The notes beneath the pieces were generated by a model. It was not told the DNA's origin, did not search any database, and was given only the letters and a program-made list of their open reading frames with translations. From positions 1 to 39,548 of the forward strand of contig CAJOMV010000043.1 in the NCBI GenBank assembly GCA_905235805.1: a DNA stretch of 39,548 nucleotides, given 5' to 3'. This document shows, one piece after another, positions 31,161 through 37,640 of this stretch; positions within the stretch are counted from its first letter, which is position 1, and every line of letters begins with the position of its first letter. The translations under genes were made by a program, and so were the position numbers. Origin of the DNA: an uncultured Ruminiclostridium sp. (lineage in GTDB: Bacteria > Bacillota > Clostridia > Oscillospirales > Ruminococcaceae).

Positions 31161-33279
31161 TGTCGCTCACCTTTCTTTCCTTTATGCTGCTGCCGTTGGT
31201 GGTGGGATTATTGATGACCTGTCCGCCGAACCACATGGTGGAGGAGCCGCCGCCGTCGAGGTTGTACGCTGTCCCGACGCCGAGCCTCTGCATAAACTCC
31301 GCCAGCTCCTTCAGGGAAAGCCCCTCGCTCTCGGAGGTCCTGCCGTCGGACACTACGAACACATAATGGAGGTCGTCTATGATGCCGACGGCGGTGCGGG
31401 GATTGCTTGCCATAGCCCTGCCGGCCTCGTCGTTTGCGCCCACGCTTACCGAGCCGTCCTCAACGAGCGCGGGACCGAAGGAGAACGCCTGCCATACCCC
31501 CTCGTCAACAAGCTGCTGCGCGGTCTTTTCGGAGCTGTTCGTTACAGCGAAATGCCCGTCGGCATAGATGCAGAGAACATCGGTGTCTGCGGAGCCGTAG
31601 TCCCGGTAAACAATGCCGTTCCGTATCACATACCCGCTCTCCTTTGCCCCGTAGTAGTCGCCGTTGACCGCGAACAGAGCGTTTTTGGACTCCGCGATAT
31701 CCGAGGTCTCGTCGGTAATATTCTTGCCGTAGGTATCCTTCGCGAAGGCGGTCTTGAGGTACTGCGCCGAGGACAGTGTCACGTCAGCGACGTATATTTT
31801 TGTGTCGTTCTCGTAATATTCGCTAAGCGTTATACCGATATTTTCATCGCTGTACGAGCTCCCCGTCTCCGCTGCCGCAGCAGTGCCCGCAGTGCTCTGC
31901 GACGCTTCCGTTTCCGACGTGGTATCGGACTGCGAGCCCGTACTCCTGCCGGAGCCGGAGGGCTTTTTGCGTTTTTTCTTGGTCTCGGTGACCGCGGTAT
32001 CGGGAGCGGAAGTGTTATCCCCTGTCTCCCGCGTCTCCGCCGCTTCGGTGTCTGCGGTATCTGCCGATACACCGGAGGTCTCCTCCGCGAACATAGCCGT
32101 GTTCATCTGCGCCGCGTCGGCGGAAACGGCTGTCGGTATTATAAAGGTATCGAGCATGACATAGCCCGTGAACAATACGACAGCAGAGCCGTACAGCGCT
32201 GCCCACAGATATCTGTGCTTCATTTTCATCAGTCCTTTCAATGCTTCGGTCTTGTCATTGTCCGAAAAAACGGCTGTACGCTGGACAGCCCAGCTCACAA
32301 TGAACATGACCGCCTCGGTCAGTATCTTTGCCGCGTAGGCGTTTATCCCCATGGCGGTGAGCATGGTCAGCAGCGTGGTATTGCAGGCAAGAATGAACAC
32401 CGCGAGCATGATATACTTTGCCGCGGACTGCTTCACCGAGCTCCTGCCGCCGAACACGAGCCGCCTGTTTATCTCGAAATTGAGGGTGCCGCTGAATATC
32501 CTCGCCGCTATGTTCGCAAGCACAGGTATACCGGTGAGCGCGGAGAGAACGCAGAAGAGCAGATAATCCACCCCGAAGCTGATGAGCGACGACGCGGAGA
32601 ACTTCAGTATCTCTCTGTAAATACGGCAGGAATCCTTCACGGTGTCGAAATGCGAGCTTTCGTTTTTACCGATATAAATGGTCTGTATCGGCACCTGCAA
32701 TATCCGCGCGCCGGTCTTTGCGTACTCCATGAGCACGTTCATCTCGTACTCGTACCTGTCGCCGGGGATATTGACCATTCTGCCCGTATGCCTGTGTGAG
32801 AATGCCCGCAGCCCTGTCTGCGTGTCCGCGAGAGCCTTTCCGCAGGTCAGCGCGAAAACTATGCCGGTAATGCCGTTCCCCAGCCTGCTCCGCAGCGGCA
32901 CATTGCCCTTGAAGGTGCGGCAGCCGATGACAACGGCATCCTCGTCCCCGGCAGCTCTTTCGCATACTCTCACCGCGTCCTCCGGGCTGTGCTGACCGTC
33001 AGCGTCCAGCGTCACCACGACGTAGGGCTCGTGGAAGGTGTTCATTATATAGCAAAGCCCCGTTTTCAGAGCGCAGCCCTTTCCGCAGTTTACCGTGTGC
33101 TCCAGCACTGCCGCGTATTCCGCAGCCTCGGCAAATATCTCCCGGTATGCCTCACCGCTCCCGTCATTCACGACAACCACAGCAAACCCGCGCTCTTTAA
33201 GCACCCTGACCAGCGCAGTCAGGCGGCTGTCGGGCTGATATGCCGGGATAAGCGCTATCCTCAGTGTTTCGTTCGACAT
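31141..33279 (-). CDS. GT2 glycosyltransferase-GtrA-phosphodiester glycosidase fusion
   Basis: Four parts in 712 aa. Residues 6-225 are a DPM1-like family 2 glycosyltransferase (VVVVNDGSG at 34-42, DAD at 92-94). Residues 229-340 are a GtrA-type four-helix membrane domain, thought to help move polyprenyl-linked sugars. A further helix (357-378) leads to a low-complexity Ser/Thr/Ala linker (380-475). Residues 480-712 are a NAGPA-like phosphodiester glycosidase/exopolysaccharide domain (NGDYYG 539-544, NPRTAVG 626-632, NLDGGGSST 673-681), expected outside the cell. The protein could make a lipid-linked sugar, flip it and process a sugar phosphodiester outside. AAAGGAG eight bases before the ATG supports the start. 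All motifs are intact. Confidence 0.88.
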   Translation of the reverse strand: MSNETLRIALIPAYQPDSRLTALVRVLKERGFAVVVVNDGSGEAYREIFAEAAEYAAVLEHTVNCGKGCALKTGLCYIMNTFHEPYVVVTLDADGQHSPEDAVRVCERAAGDEDAVVIGCRTFKGNVPLRSRLGNGITGIVFALTCGKALADTQTGLRAFSHRHTGRMVNIPGDRYEYEMNVLMEYAKTGARILQVPIQTIYIGKNESSHFDTVKDSCRIYREILKFSASSLISFGVDYLLFCVLSALTGIPVLANIAARIFSGTLNFEINRRLVFGGRSSVKQSAAKYIMLAVFILACNTTLLTMLTAMGINAYAAKILTEAVMFIVSWAVQRTAVFSDNDKTEALKGLMKMKHRYLWAALYGSAVVLFTGYVMLDTFIIPTAVSADAAQMNTAMFAEETSGVSADTADTEAAETRETGDNTSAPDTAVTETKKKRKKPSGSGRSTGSQSDTTSETEASQSTAGTAAAAETGSSYSDENIGITLSEYYENDTKIYVADVTLSSAQYLKTAFAKDTYGKNITDETSDIAESKNALFAVNGDYYGAKESGYVIRNGIVYRDYGSADTDVLCIYADGHFAVTNSSEKTAQQLVDEGVWQAFSFGPALVEDGSVSVGANDEAGRAMASNPRTAVGIIDDLHYVFVVSDGRTSESEGLSLKELAEFMQRLGVGTAYNLDGGGSSTMWFGGQVINNPTTNGSSIKERKVSDIVYIGY

Positions 33280-33312
33280 ATATATCTGCTCCTTTCGTCA
33301 GGTCTTGACTGT

Positions 33313-33345
33313 ATTATAACCCCTCAAGTTAAAGCAGACTTAAAG
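33313..33345 (-). promoter_or_regulatory. Promoter of the GT2-GtrA-glycosidase gene with -35 direct repeats
   Basis: A perfect minus-strand TATAAT (33313-33318) has no good -35 box. Instead CTTTAA is repeated 11 bp apart (TTAAAG on the plus strand at 33329-33334 and 33340-33345) across the -35 position. Such spacing is typical of Gram-positive PhoP boxes and other activator-dependent promoters. Confidence 0.45.
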
Positions 33346-33386
33346 TTTTTGAAGGTTTCTTTTATGCGTGTCGGTATGCCGCCCGA

Positions 33387-33415
33387 TTGACATATTGCCG
33401 GAAAAATGCTATAAT
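33387..33415 (+). promoter_or_regulatory. Consensus sigma-A promoter of the cyclophilin-like lipoprotein gene
   Basis: TTGACA (33387-33392) and TATAAT (33410-33415) are 17 bp apart with TGC before the -10, a full consensus match. Transcription would start near 33422, 45 nt before the GTG. Confidence 0.85.
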
Positions 33416-33466
33416 CTGTTGTATCAGAGTTCGGCAAAACCGAAAAATTCAGAAGCGGTGATTTGA

Positions 33467-34327
33467 GTGAAAAGAAAAATTTCAGTTGCTATACTGGCAG
33501 CAGTCGCATTGCTGGCAGGCTGCTCCTCGGTAGGGCAGGATAACGTGACTGCCGGTACAGCCGGGACTTCCGCGGCTCCCGTGACAGCGGAGACTGCGGA
33601 AGCCGCGGAGACTGCCGAAGTCCCAAAAACGGACGGCACAGAACAGACGGAGGTCGATGAAAGCATGAACAATACAGCACAGCTCGTGTTCCATTCCTTT
33701 GACGGCGGTGGACCGGAATTCTCGGTGGTCATCGCCGACCCGGAGATAGCCTCGTACGGACTTCGCTCCGACCGCAGGGCTGACTCCGACAGTATCAGCA
33801 CAGGCTCGGGCTACCGGGTGATATGCACCCTGACGGGACTGAAGCCGGGCAGAACGAATGTCACGGTTCAGGAGCGTTCCCCGATAGCCGACAACCGCGA
33901 CCATATCTATACCGTCACGGTAGGCAGCGATATGAGCGTGACCGTTGACGAGCGGGGAGCCTTTGAGGCGGAGGGCGTGCTCGCGGGAATGAAGCTGCTC
34001 ATCAACGACAGGGAGGTCCCCGGCAAGTGGCTGTGGAACGATTCAACGCTGGAGCTTAGCTATATGCTGCCCGTCACGGCGGAAATGTCGATGTACGGCG
34101 GCTTCGAGCAGGTCGGGGCGCTCACGGAGGACTTCTCCCTGCCAAGCAGCGACAAGCGCATCACGACCCTCCCCGGGGATATAGTCCTGTACTCGGGCGA
34201 TCGGCTCGTGCTCTTCTACGGCTCGAACACCTGGGAATACACCCGCCTCGGCATCATCGACCTCCCGGAGAATGAGCTGCGGGAGCTGCTCGGTAACGGC
34301 GATGTCACGGTGACTATCTGCGAGTGA
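33467..34327 (+). CDS. Lipoprotein with C-terminal cyclophilin-like domain
   Basis: The only sizeable plus-strand gene. The signal peptide ends in the lipobox LAGC, with C19 as the lipidated residue; residues 20-65 are a low-complexity Thr/Ala/Glu linker. A beta-rich, Ig-like region (about 70-155, with LTGLKPGRTNVTVQE) follows. The last ~115 residues match the bacterial cyclophilin-like domain (LPGDIVLYSGDRLVLFYGSN, then WEYTRLGII). Such proteins are surface exposed; peptidyl-prolyl isomerase activity is not assured. The start is GTG with a weak ribosome binding site, after a consensus promoter. It is divergent from the glycosyltransferase fusion. The 286 aa form a single uninterrupted frame. 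Confidence 0.85.
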   Translation: MKRKISVAILAAVALLAGCSSVGQDNVTAGTAGTSAAPVTAETAEAAETAEVPKTDGTEQTEVDESMNNTAQLVFHSFDGGGPEFSVVIADPEIASYGLRSDRRADSDSISTGSGYRVICTLTGLKPGRTNVTVQERSPIADNRDHIYTVTVGSDMSVTVDERGAFEAEGVLAGMKLLINDREVPGKWLWNDSTLELSYMLPVTAEMSMYGGFEQVGALTEDFSLPSSDKRITTLPGDIVLYSGDRLVLFYGSNTWEYTRLGIIDLPENELRELLGNGDVTVTICE

Positions 34328-34342
34328 AAACAGGCTGTTTTT
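34327..34342 (+). terminator. Weak hairpin after the lipoprotein gene
   Basis: AAAACA-GGC-TGTTTT ends in a T run directly after the stop codon. The stem is short and AT-rich; the stronger hairpin in the repeat at 34421-34521 may do most of the termination. Confidence 0.35.
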
Positions 34343-34420
34343 AATAAAAATGCCCGTATTTTATTTTTTTGCAGAATATGTCATTTTCGCGCAATACAGA
34401 GACTTTGCGGGGACGACCTG

Positions 34421-34521
34421 TCATTTTTTTACACCTTGAGAAATGCCCGCCGACGGGCGTTCCCGGACGCCAGAATGCCCTCCCGGGGCGGAAATTTCCG
34501 GAGAGGGCATTTTCTTACACA
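34421..34521 (+). repeat. Dispersed intergenic repeat, copy 2, with terminator-like hairpin
   Basis: Begins TTTTTTTACACCTTGA and ends with TTTCCGGAGAGGG then CATTTTCTTACAC, in the same order as copy 1 (29390-29500, minus strand). A TGCCCTC...GAGGGCA stem followed by TTTTCTTA makes it a likely terminator for the plus-strand lipoprotein gene. Confidence 0.45.
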
Positions 34522-34568
34522 TAGTTCCTGCAAACCCGCGCGAAATGCGGTATGGTGGGAACAGAGTG

Positions 34569-34602
34569 CCCGTTATGAATGGGATTGCGCCTTCATAACG
34601 GG
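34569..34602 (-). other. Perfect 11-bp inverted repeat after a gene remnant
   Basis: CCCGTTATGAA and TTCATAACGGG around a 12-base loop, nine bases beyond the stop codon of the remnant at 34611-34766. No T run on either strand. Confidence 0.45.
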
Positions 34603-34610
34603 GACTTTGT

Positions 34611-34766
34611 CTACTCCAAGTAAACTTTAAGCTCCTTCAGCCAGTCGGGGACATGATCCCCCTTTAATATCAGTGCGACCTTTCTGAACTCCGCCATATC
34701 CGTAAAGCCGTTCTCGTTATTAAAGCGTAAAAGTCGGGCAATTTTTACTGTTTTTGAAAAAATATT
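34611..34766 (-). pseudogene. C-terminal remnant of an unidentified gene
   Basis: An open frame of 51 codons ending in TAG has normal coding composition near its end (MAEFRKVALILKGDHVPDWL, then a short Lys/Leu tail) but no start with a ribosome binding site; the in-frame ATG is preceded by none. Upstream it runs into the AT-rich island and an in-frame stop. This looks like the 3' end of a gene whose front was lost or displaced. Family not recognised. Confidence 0.45.
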
Positions 34767-34789
34767 TCACATTTCGCTAAACAGATCTA

Positions 34790-35092
34790 TTAGCAGATTA
34801 TTACAGTATGCATATTATGTATTGAGAATAAAAATGATACTTTACCTTCATTATACAAATCAATATTTACAGGGCGAGACTTTTTCCCATTGCTATGACA
34901 GAATTGAACATAATTCTTACCTCGTGCGGTTGCACTGCTGGTTAATTGAAGGCGGCGCATAGCACTCACCTCTGCCCCACACAAGTCATTGATTTCCTTA
35001 AACAACAATGTTATACTGGAATCAAGGGGTGATGTATTAAACAAACGCTTCATCGCATCAAATTTAGATTGGATCGTTCTTCCATCCGGCAT
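34790..35092 (-). CDS. Hypothetical protein (100 aa) in an AT-rich island
   Basis: Not recognised. The ATG at 35092 is supported by GGGAGG about ten bases upstream, a far better site than that of any longer start. The product is soluble and moderately basic, starting MPDGRTIQSKFDAMKRLFNT; Lys/Arg-rich middle (RRLQLTSSATARGKNYVQFC) and a hydrophobic C-terminus. Base composition is much more AT-rich than the surrounding genes, suggesting transfer. It stands alone between a gene remnant and a tiny plus-strand ORF. Confidence 0.55.
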   Translation of the reverse strand: MPDGRTIQSKFDAMKRLFNTSPLDSSITLLFKEINDLCGAEVSAMRRLQLTSSATARGKNYVQFCHSNGKKSRPVNIDLYNEGKVSFLFSIHNMHTVIIC

Positions 35093-35253
35093 TTTTCTAT
35101 TCCTCCCAATAAAGCAAAGATATAACATGGGATAAACAATAATGTGGCAAGTACATAATACCATAAACGGAAATAAAACGCAAATAATTTACAAAAAATC
35201 GTCATTCTGCATAGCACCATATGGTAAAATCGCACAAAAGAAATATATATTAT

Positions 35254-35279
35254 CTCCTTGATAATAATTTACCAAGGAG
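35254..35279 (+). promoter_or_regulatory. Inverted repeat masking the ribosome binding site of the 23-codon ORF
   Basis: CTCCTTG (35254-35260) and CAAGGAG (35273-35279) pair around a 12-base loop, and the right arm is the Shine-Dalgarno sequence of the ORF at 35289. Folding would block translation initiation. Confidence 0.5.
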
Positions 35280-35288
35280 GTATTTTTT

Positions 35289-35360
35289 ATGACCTATTCA
35301 GAACGAACAACAATGACGACAGAGGTGATCTACACCGAAAATGCTCTCCCGACAGAGTAA
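35289..35360 (+). CDS. 23-codon ORF between a masked ribosome binding site and a terminator
   Basis: AAGGAGG lies nine bases before the ATG; the ORF encodes 23 polar residues (starts MTYSERTTMTTEVIYTE) and ends inside the loop of a strong terminator (35344-35383). There is no hydrophobic segment, signal peptide or recognised family, and no plus-strand gene follows, so an ordinary attenuation leader is not an obvious explanation. It may encode a small peptide or be part of a small regulatory RNA. No clear promoter was assigned. Confidence 0.45.
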   Translation: MTYSERTTMTTEVIYTENALPTE

Positions 35361-35383
35361 GATCTGTCGGGAGAGATATTTTT
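35344..35383 (+). terminator. Strong Rho-independent terminator with perfect 13-bp stem
   Basis: CTCTCCCGACAGA pairs with TCTGTCGGGAGAG around a six-base loop and is followed by ATATTTTTA. The stop codon of the 23-codon ORF lies in the loop, so a translating ribosome would cover the left arm. Confidence 0.8.
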
Positions 35384-35384
35384 A

Positions 35385-35520
35385 TGTCTTGTTATTACAC
35401 CGGCACTGAAACGAGCCGGGTGCTTTAATGATGTTGATGATAACAATAAACCGTATTGCAGCTTGCACAAGTGATCAGCACCTCCCTTGTGGGTACCTAA
35501 TGCTTGACAGCGGAGAATAC
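35385..35520. other. Possibly structured non-coding segment
   Basis: Contains TTGTTAT pairing with ATAACAA around an inner CACCGGC/GCCGGGTG hairpin, plus a competing pairing of GGGTGCT with AGCACCTCCC further on. No supported gene lies here. It could be a non-coding RNA on either strand or an untranslated tail of the V-ATPase transcript. Confidence 0.25.
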
Positions 35521-35554
35521 AACAAGAAAGCCGCGTGACTACAATCACGCTGCT
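35521..35554 (-). terminator. Probable terminator of the V-type ATPase genes
   Basis: Minus-strand AGC-A-GCGTGA pairs with TCACGC-G-GCT around a TTGTAG loop, followed by the T-rich TTTCTTGTT. An AGGGGAA/TTCCCCT stem lies between it and the subunit D stop. Confidence 0.6.
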
Positions 35555-35606
35555 GTAAAGTACAGGGGAAAACTTCTATATTTGGGCTTAACTTCCCCTT
35601 GGCGGC

Positions 35607-36218
35607 TTACTTAGCTTTAGTCGCCTTGATGATCTTCTGGCGGGAGAACTCCTCGCGCTCCTTTTCCTCGAGAGCCTCGGAGATGAACTTGACCTGCGCG
35701 CGGTAGGTGGGGATAAGGATATTCTTGAGGGCGTTGGCGCGCTTCTGCGACTTGCGTATTGCGACGGAGAGGCGGTAGACGCTGTTCTCGATCTCCGCGA
35801 GCAGCAGACCGGTCTGCTTTGCCTTCAGGAAGCAGGCGTACGCCTTATCGTAGCTGGAATCCGTGTCCGCGAGGCTGTAGCAGAGCTTTGGCTCCGGGTC
35901 ACCGCCGGAGAGGTTCGGGAGCTCTATGCCCATAACGCTGCGGTATGATATGCCGATCGTGTTGTCTATCGGCATACTCTTGCATTTCTCGAGCAGGACG
36001 CCGTCGATGATATTCGCGTTCTGCAGCGCCGCGTAAGCCTCGGCGTAGATCTTCTCGAGAGTGCCGCTGAGCTCCTTTGCCTTGTCAGTGAGGGTCACCA
36101 TTTCGCGGATAAGGATATTGCGCTTCCTGTCCATAAGCTCATAGCCGAGCTGCGCCTGCTTCAGTGAATGCTTAGCGTTTATGAGATTGCCCTTTGTGGC
36201 GAAAACCTGCTGTGCCAT
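35607..36218 (-). CDS. ntpD: V-type ATP synthase subunit D
   Basis: Central rotor shaft subunit of the V/A-type ATPase, linking the A3B3 catalytic head to the membrane ring. The 203-aa, almost wholly helical protein shows the expected long N- and C-terminal coiled coils: AQQVFATKGNLINAKHSLKQ at the start and RRVNALE-like text reading KSQKRANALKNILIP near 160. It is the third gene of the A-B-D run, 21 bp after subunit B, with a terminator downstream. In such bacteria the enzyme pumps H+ or Na+ or makes ATP; the ion cannot be told from this subunit. Confidence 0.95.
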   Translation of the reverse strand: MAQQVFATKGNLINAKHSLKQAQLGYELMDRKRNILIREMVTLTDKAKELSGTLEKIYAEAYAALQNANIIDGVLLEKCKSMPIDNTIGISYRSVMGIELPNLSGGDPEPKLCYSLADTDSSYDKAYACFLKAKQTGLLLAEIENSVYRLSVAIRKSQKRANALKNILIPTYRAQVKFISEALEEKEREEFSRQKIIKATKAK

Positions 36219-36239
36219 AAGCCTATGCTCCTTTCCGTA

Positions 36240-37622
36240 TTATTCCTGTGTTCTGTAGTGCTCCTCGATGAGCTGCGCGTTCATTCGGTCGAGCTCGGAC
36301 TTCGGCAGCAGCGACAGCAGATCCCAAGCGAGCTCGAGAGTCTCGTCCATGGTGCGGTTCTCCTCAAAGCCCTGATTTAAAAATCTCTGCTCAAACTCCT
36401 TGCCGAAGGAGATGTATTTCTTGTCGATATCCGAAAGCTCGTCCTCGCCTATGACCGAGGCAAGGGAGCGAGCGTCCTGCACCTTCGCGTAGGCGGCGAA
36501 GAGCTGGTTCGCGACATCGTTGTGGTCGGCTCTTGTATAGCCCTCACCTATTCCGTCCTTCATCAGACGCGACAGCGACAGCAGCACCGACAGTCCGGGG
36601 TATACGCCCTCGGAGTCGAGGGTGCGGTCGAACACTATCTGTCCCTCGGTGATGTACGCGGTAAGGTCTGGGATAGGGTGTGTGATGTCGTCATTCGGCA
36701 TGGTGAGTATCGGTATCTGCGTTACCGAGCCGCTTGAGCCCTCTATGACACCGGCGCGCTCATACATCGACGCGAGGTCGGAGTACAGATAGCCGGGATA
36801 GCCCTTACGTCCGGGTATCTCGCCCTTCGAGGACGAGAATTCACGAAGCGCCTCGGCGTAGGACGTGATATCCGTCATAATTACGAGAATGTGCATATTC
36901 TTCTCGAACGCGAGATATTCCGCGGTGGTGAGCGCGCATTTCGGGGTGAGTATACGCTCGATTATCGGGTCGTTTGAGAGGTTCAGGAACATGACCACTC
37001 TGCCGCTTGCTCCCGCCTGCTCGAACTGGCGCTTGAAGTAGTCCGCAACGTCGTTCTGCACGCCCATTGCCGCGAACACGACGGCGAAATCCCGCCCGTT
37101 CTCCTCCGCGATACGCGCCTGCTTGACTATCTGCACCGCAAGCTTGTTGTGGGACAGACCGGAGCCCGAGAATATCGGGAGCTTCTGCCCGCGTATCAGC
37201 GTCATAAGACAGTCTATCGAGCTTATGCCGGTGTGGATATAGTTGCGGGGATAGCTTCTCGCCACGGGGTTGAGGGCGCGCCCGTTGATATCGCCGTACT
37301 TTTCCGCGAAAACGTCGCCCAAACCGTCCGCAGGCTTGCCCGCGCCGTTGAACACACGCCCGAGCATTTCCGTGCTGAGCGGTATCTCAAGAGGCTTCCC
37401 CTTGAATACTGTGCGCGTATTGTCCAGCGACAGTCCCGATGTTCCCTCGAACACCTGCAAAACTACCCTGTCGCCCTCCATCTGCACCACGCGCCCCATG
37501 CGCTTCGTGCCGTCCGCAAGGCGAAGCTCGGCTATCTCCTCATACGATACGCCCTTGACGCCCTCAAGGCAGACAAGCGGGCCGTTTACTTCCGCAAGCC
37601 CCGAATATTGGATATTCAGCAT
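36240..37622 (-). CDS. ntpB: V-type ATP synthase subunit B
   Basis: Non-catalytic nucleotide-binding subunit of the A3B3 head, 460 aa, the family's usual length. Visible marks: the N-terminal beta-barrel with [30 protein letters not shown], the [20 protein letters not shown] segment, and SGSGLSHNK in place of a Walker A P-loop, as expected of a regulatory subunit. [20 protein letters not shown] and [16 protein letters not shown] follow. It starts 18 bp downstream of subunit A and is co-transcribed with it and subunit D. Confidence 0.96.
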   Translation of the reverse strand: MLNIQYSGLAEVNGPLVCLEGVKGVSYEEIAELRLADGTKRMGRVVQMEGDRVVLQVFEGTSGLSLDNTRTVFKGKPLEIPLSTEMLGRVFNGAGKPADGLGDVFAEKYGDINGRALNPVARSYPRNYIHTGISSIDCLMTLIRGQKLPIFSGSGLSHNKLAVQIVKQARIAEENGRDFAVVFAAMGVQNDVADYFKRQFEQAGASGRVVMFLNLSNDPIIERILTPKCALTTAEYLAFEKNMHILVIMTDITSYAEALREFSSSKGEIPGRKGYPGYLYSDLASMYERAGVIEGSSGSVTQIPILTMPNDDITHPIPDLTAYITEGQIVFDRTLDSEGVYPGLSVLLSLSRLMKDGIGEGYTRADHNDVANQLFAAYAKVQDARSLASVIGEDELSDIDKKYISFGKEFEQRFLNQGFEENRTMDETLELAWDLLSLLPKSELDRMNAQLIEEHYRTQE

Positions 37623-37640
37623 TTACCTGTCAGCCTCCCG

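Noticed and set aside
30706-32799. 697-codon open frame on the plus strand
   Set aside because: It lies opposite the glycosyltransferase-glycosidase fusion and small membrane protein genes, whose domains are unmistakable; the translated product has no recognisable domain.
34436-34630. 64-codon plus-strand frame after the lipoprotein gene
   Set aside because: It runs through the dispersed repeat and a perfect inverted repeat, has no ribosome binding site, and resembles no family.
35050-35235. 61-codon hydrophobic minus-strand frame
   Set aside because: Its GTG start is 18 bases from the nearest AAGGAG, and it overlaps the better supported 100-aa ORF and that ORF's ribosome binding site.
35330-35548. 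72-codon minus-strand frame
   Set aside because: It reads across the strong terminator and the structured stretch with no ribosome binding site; its sequence looks like translated structured RNA.
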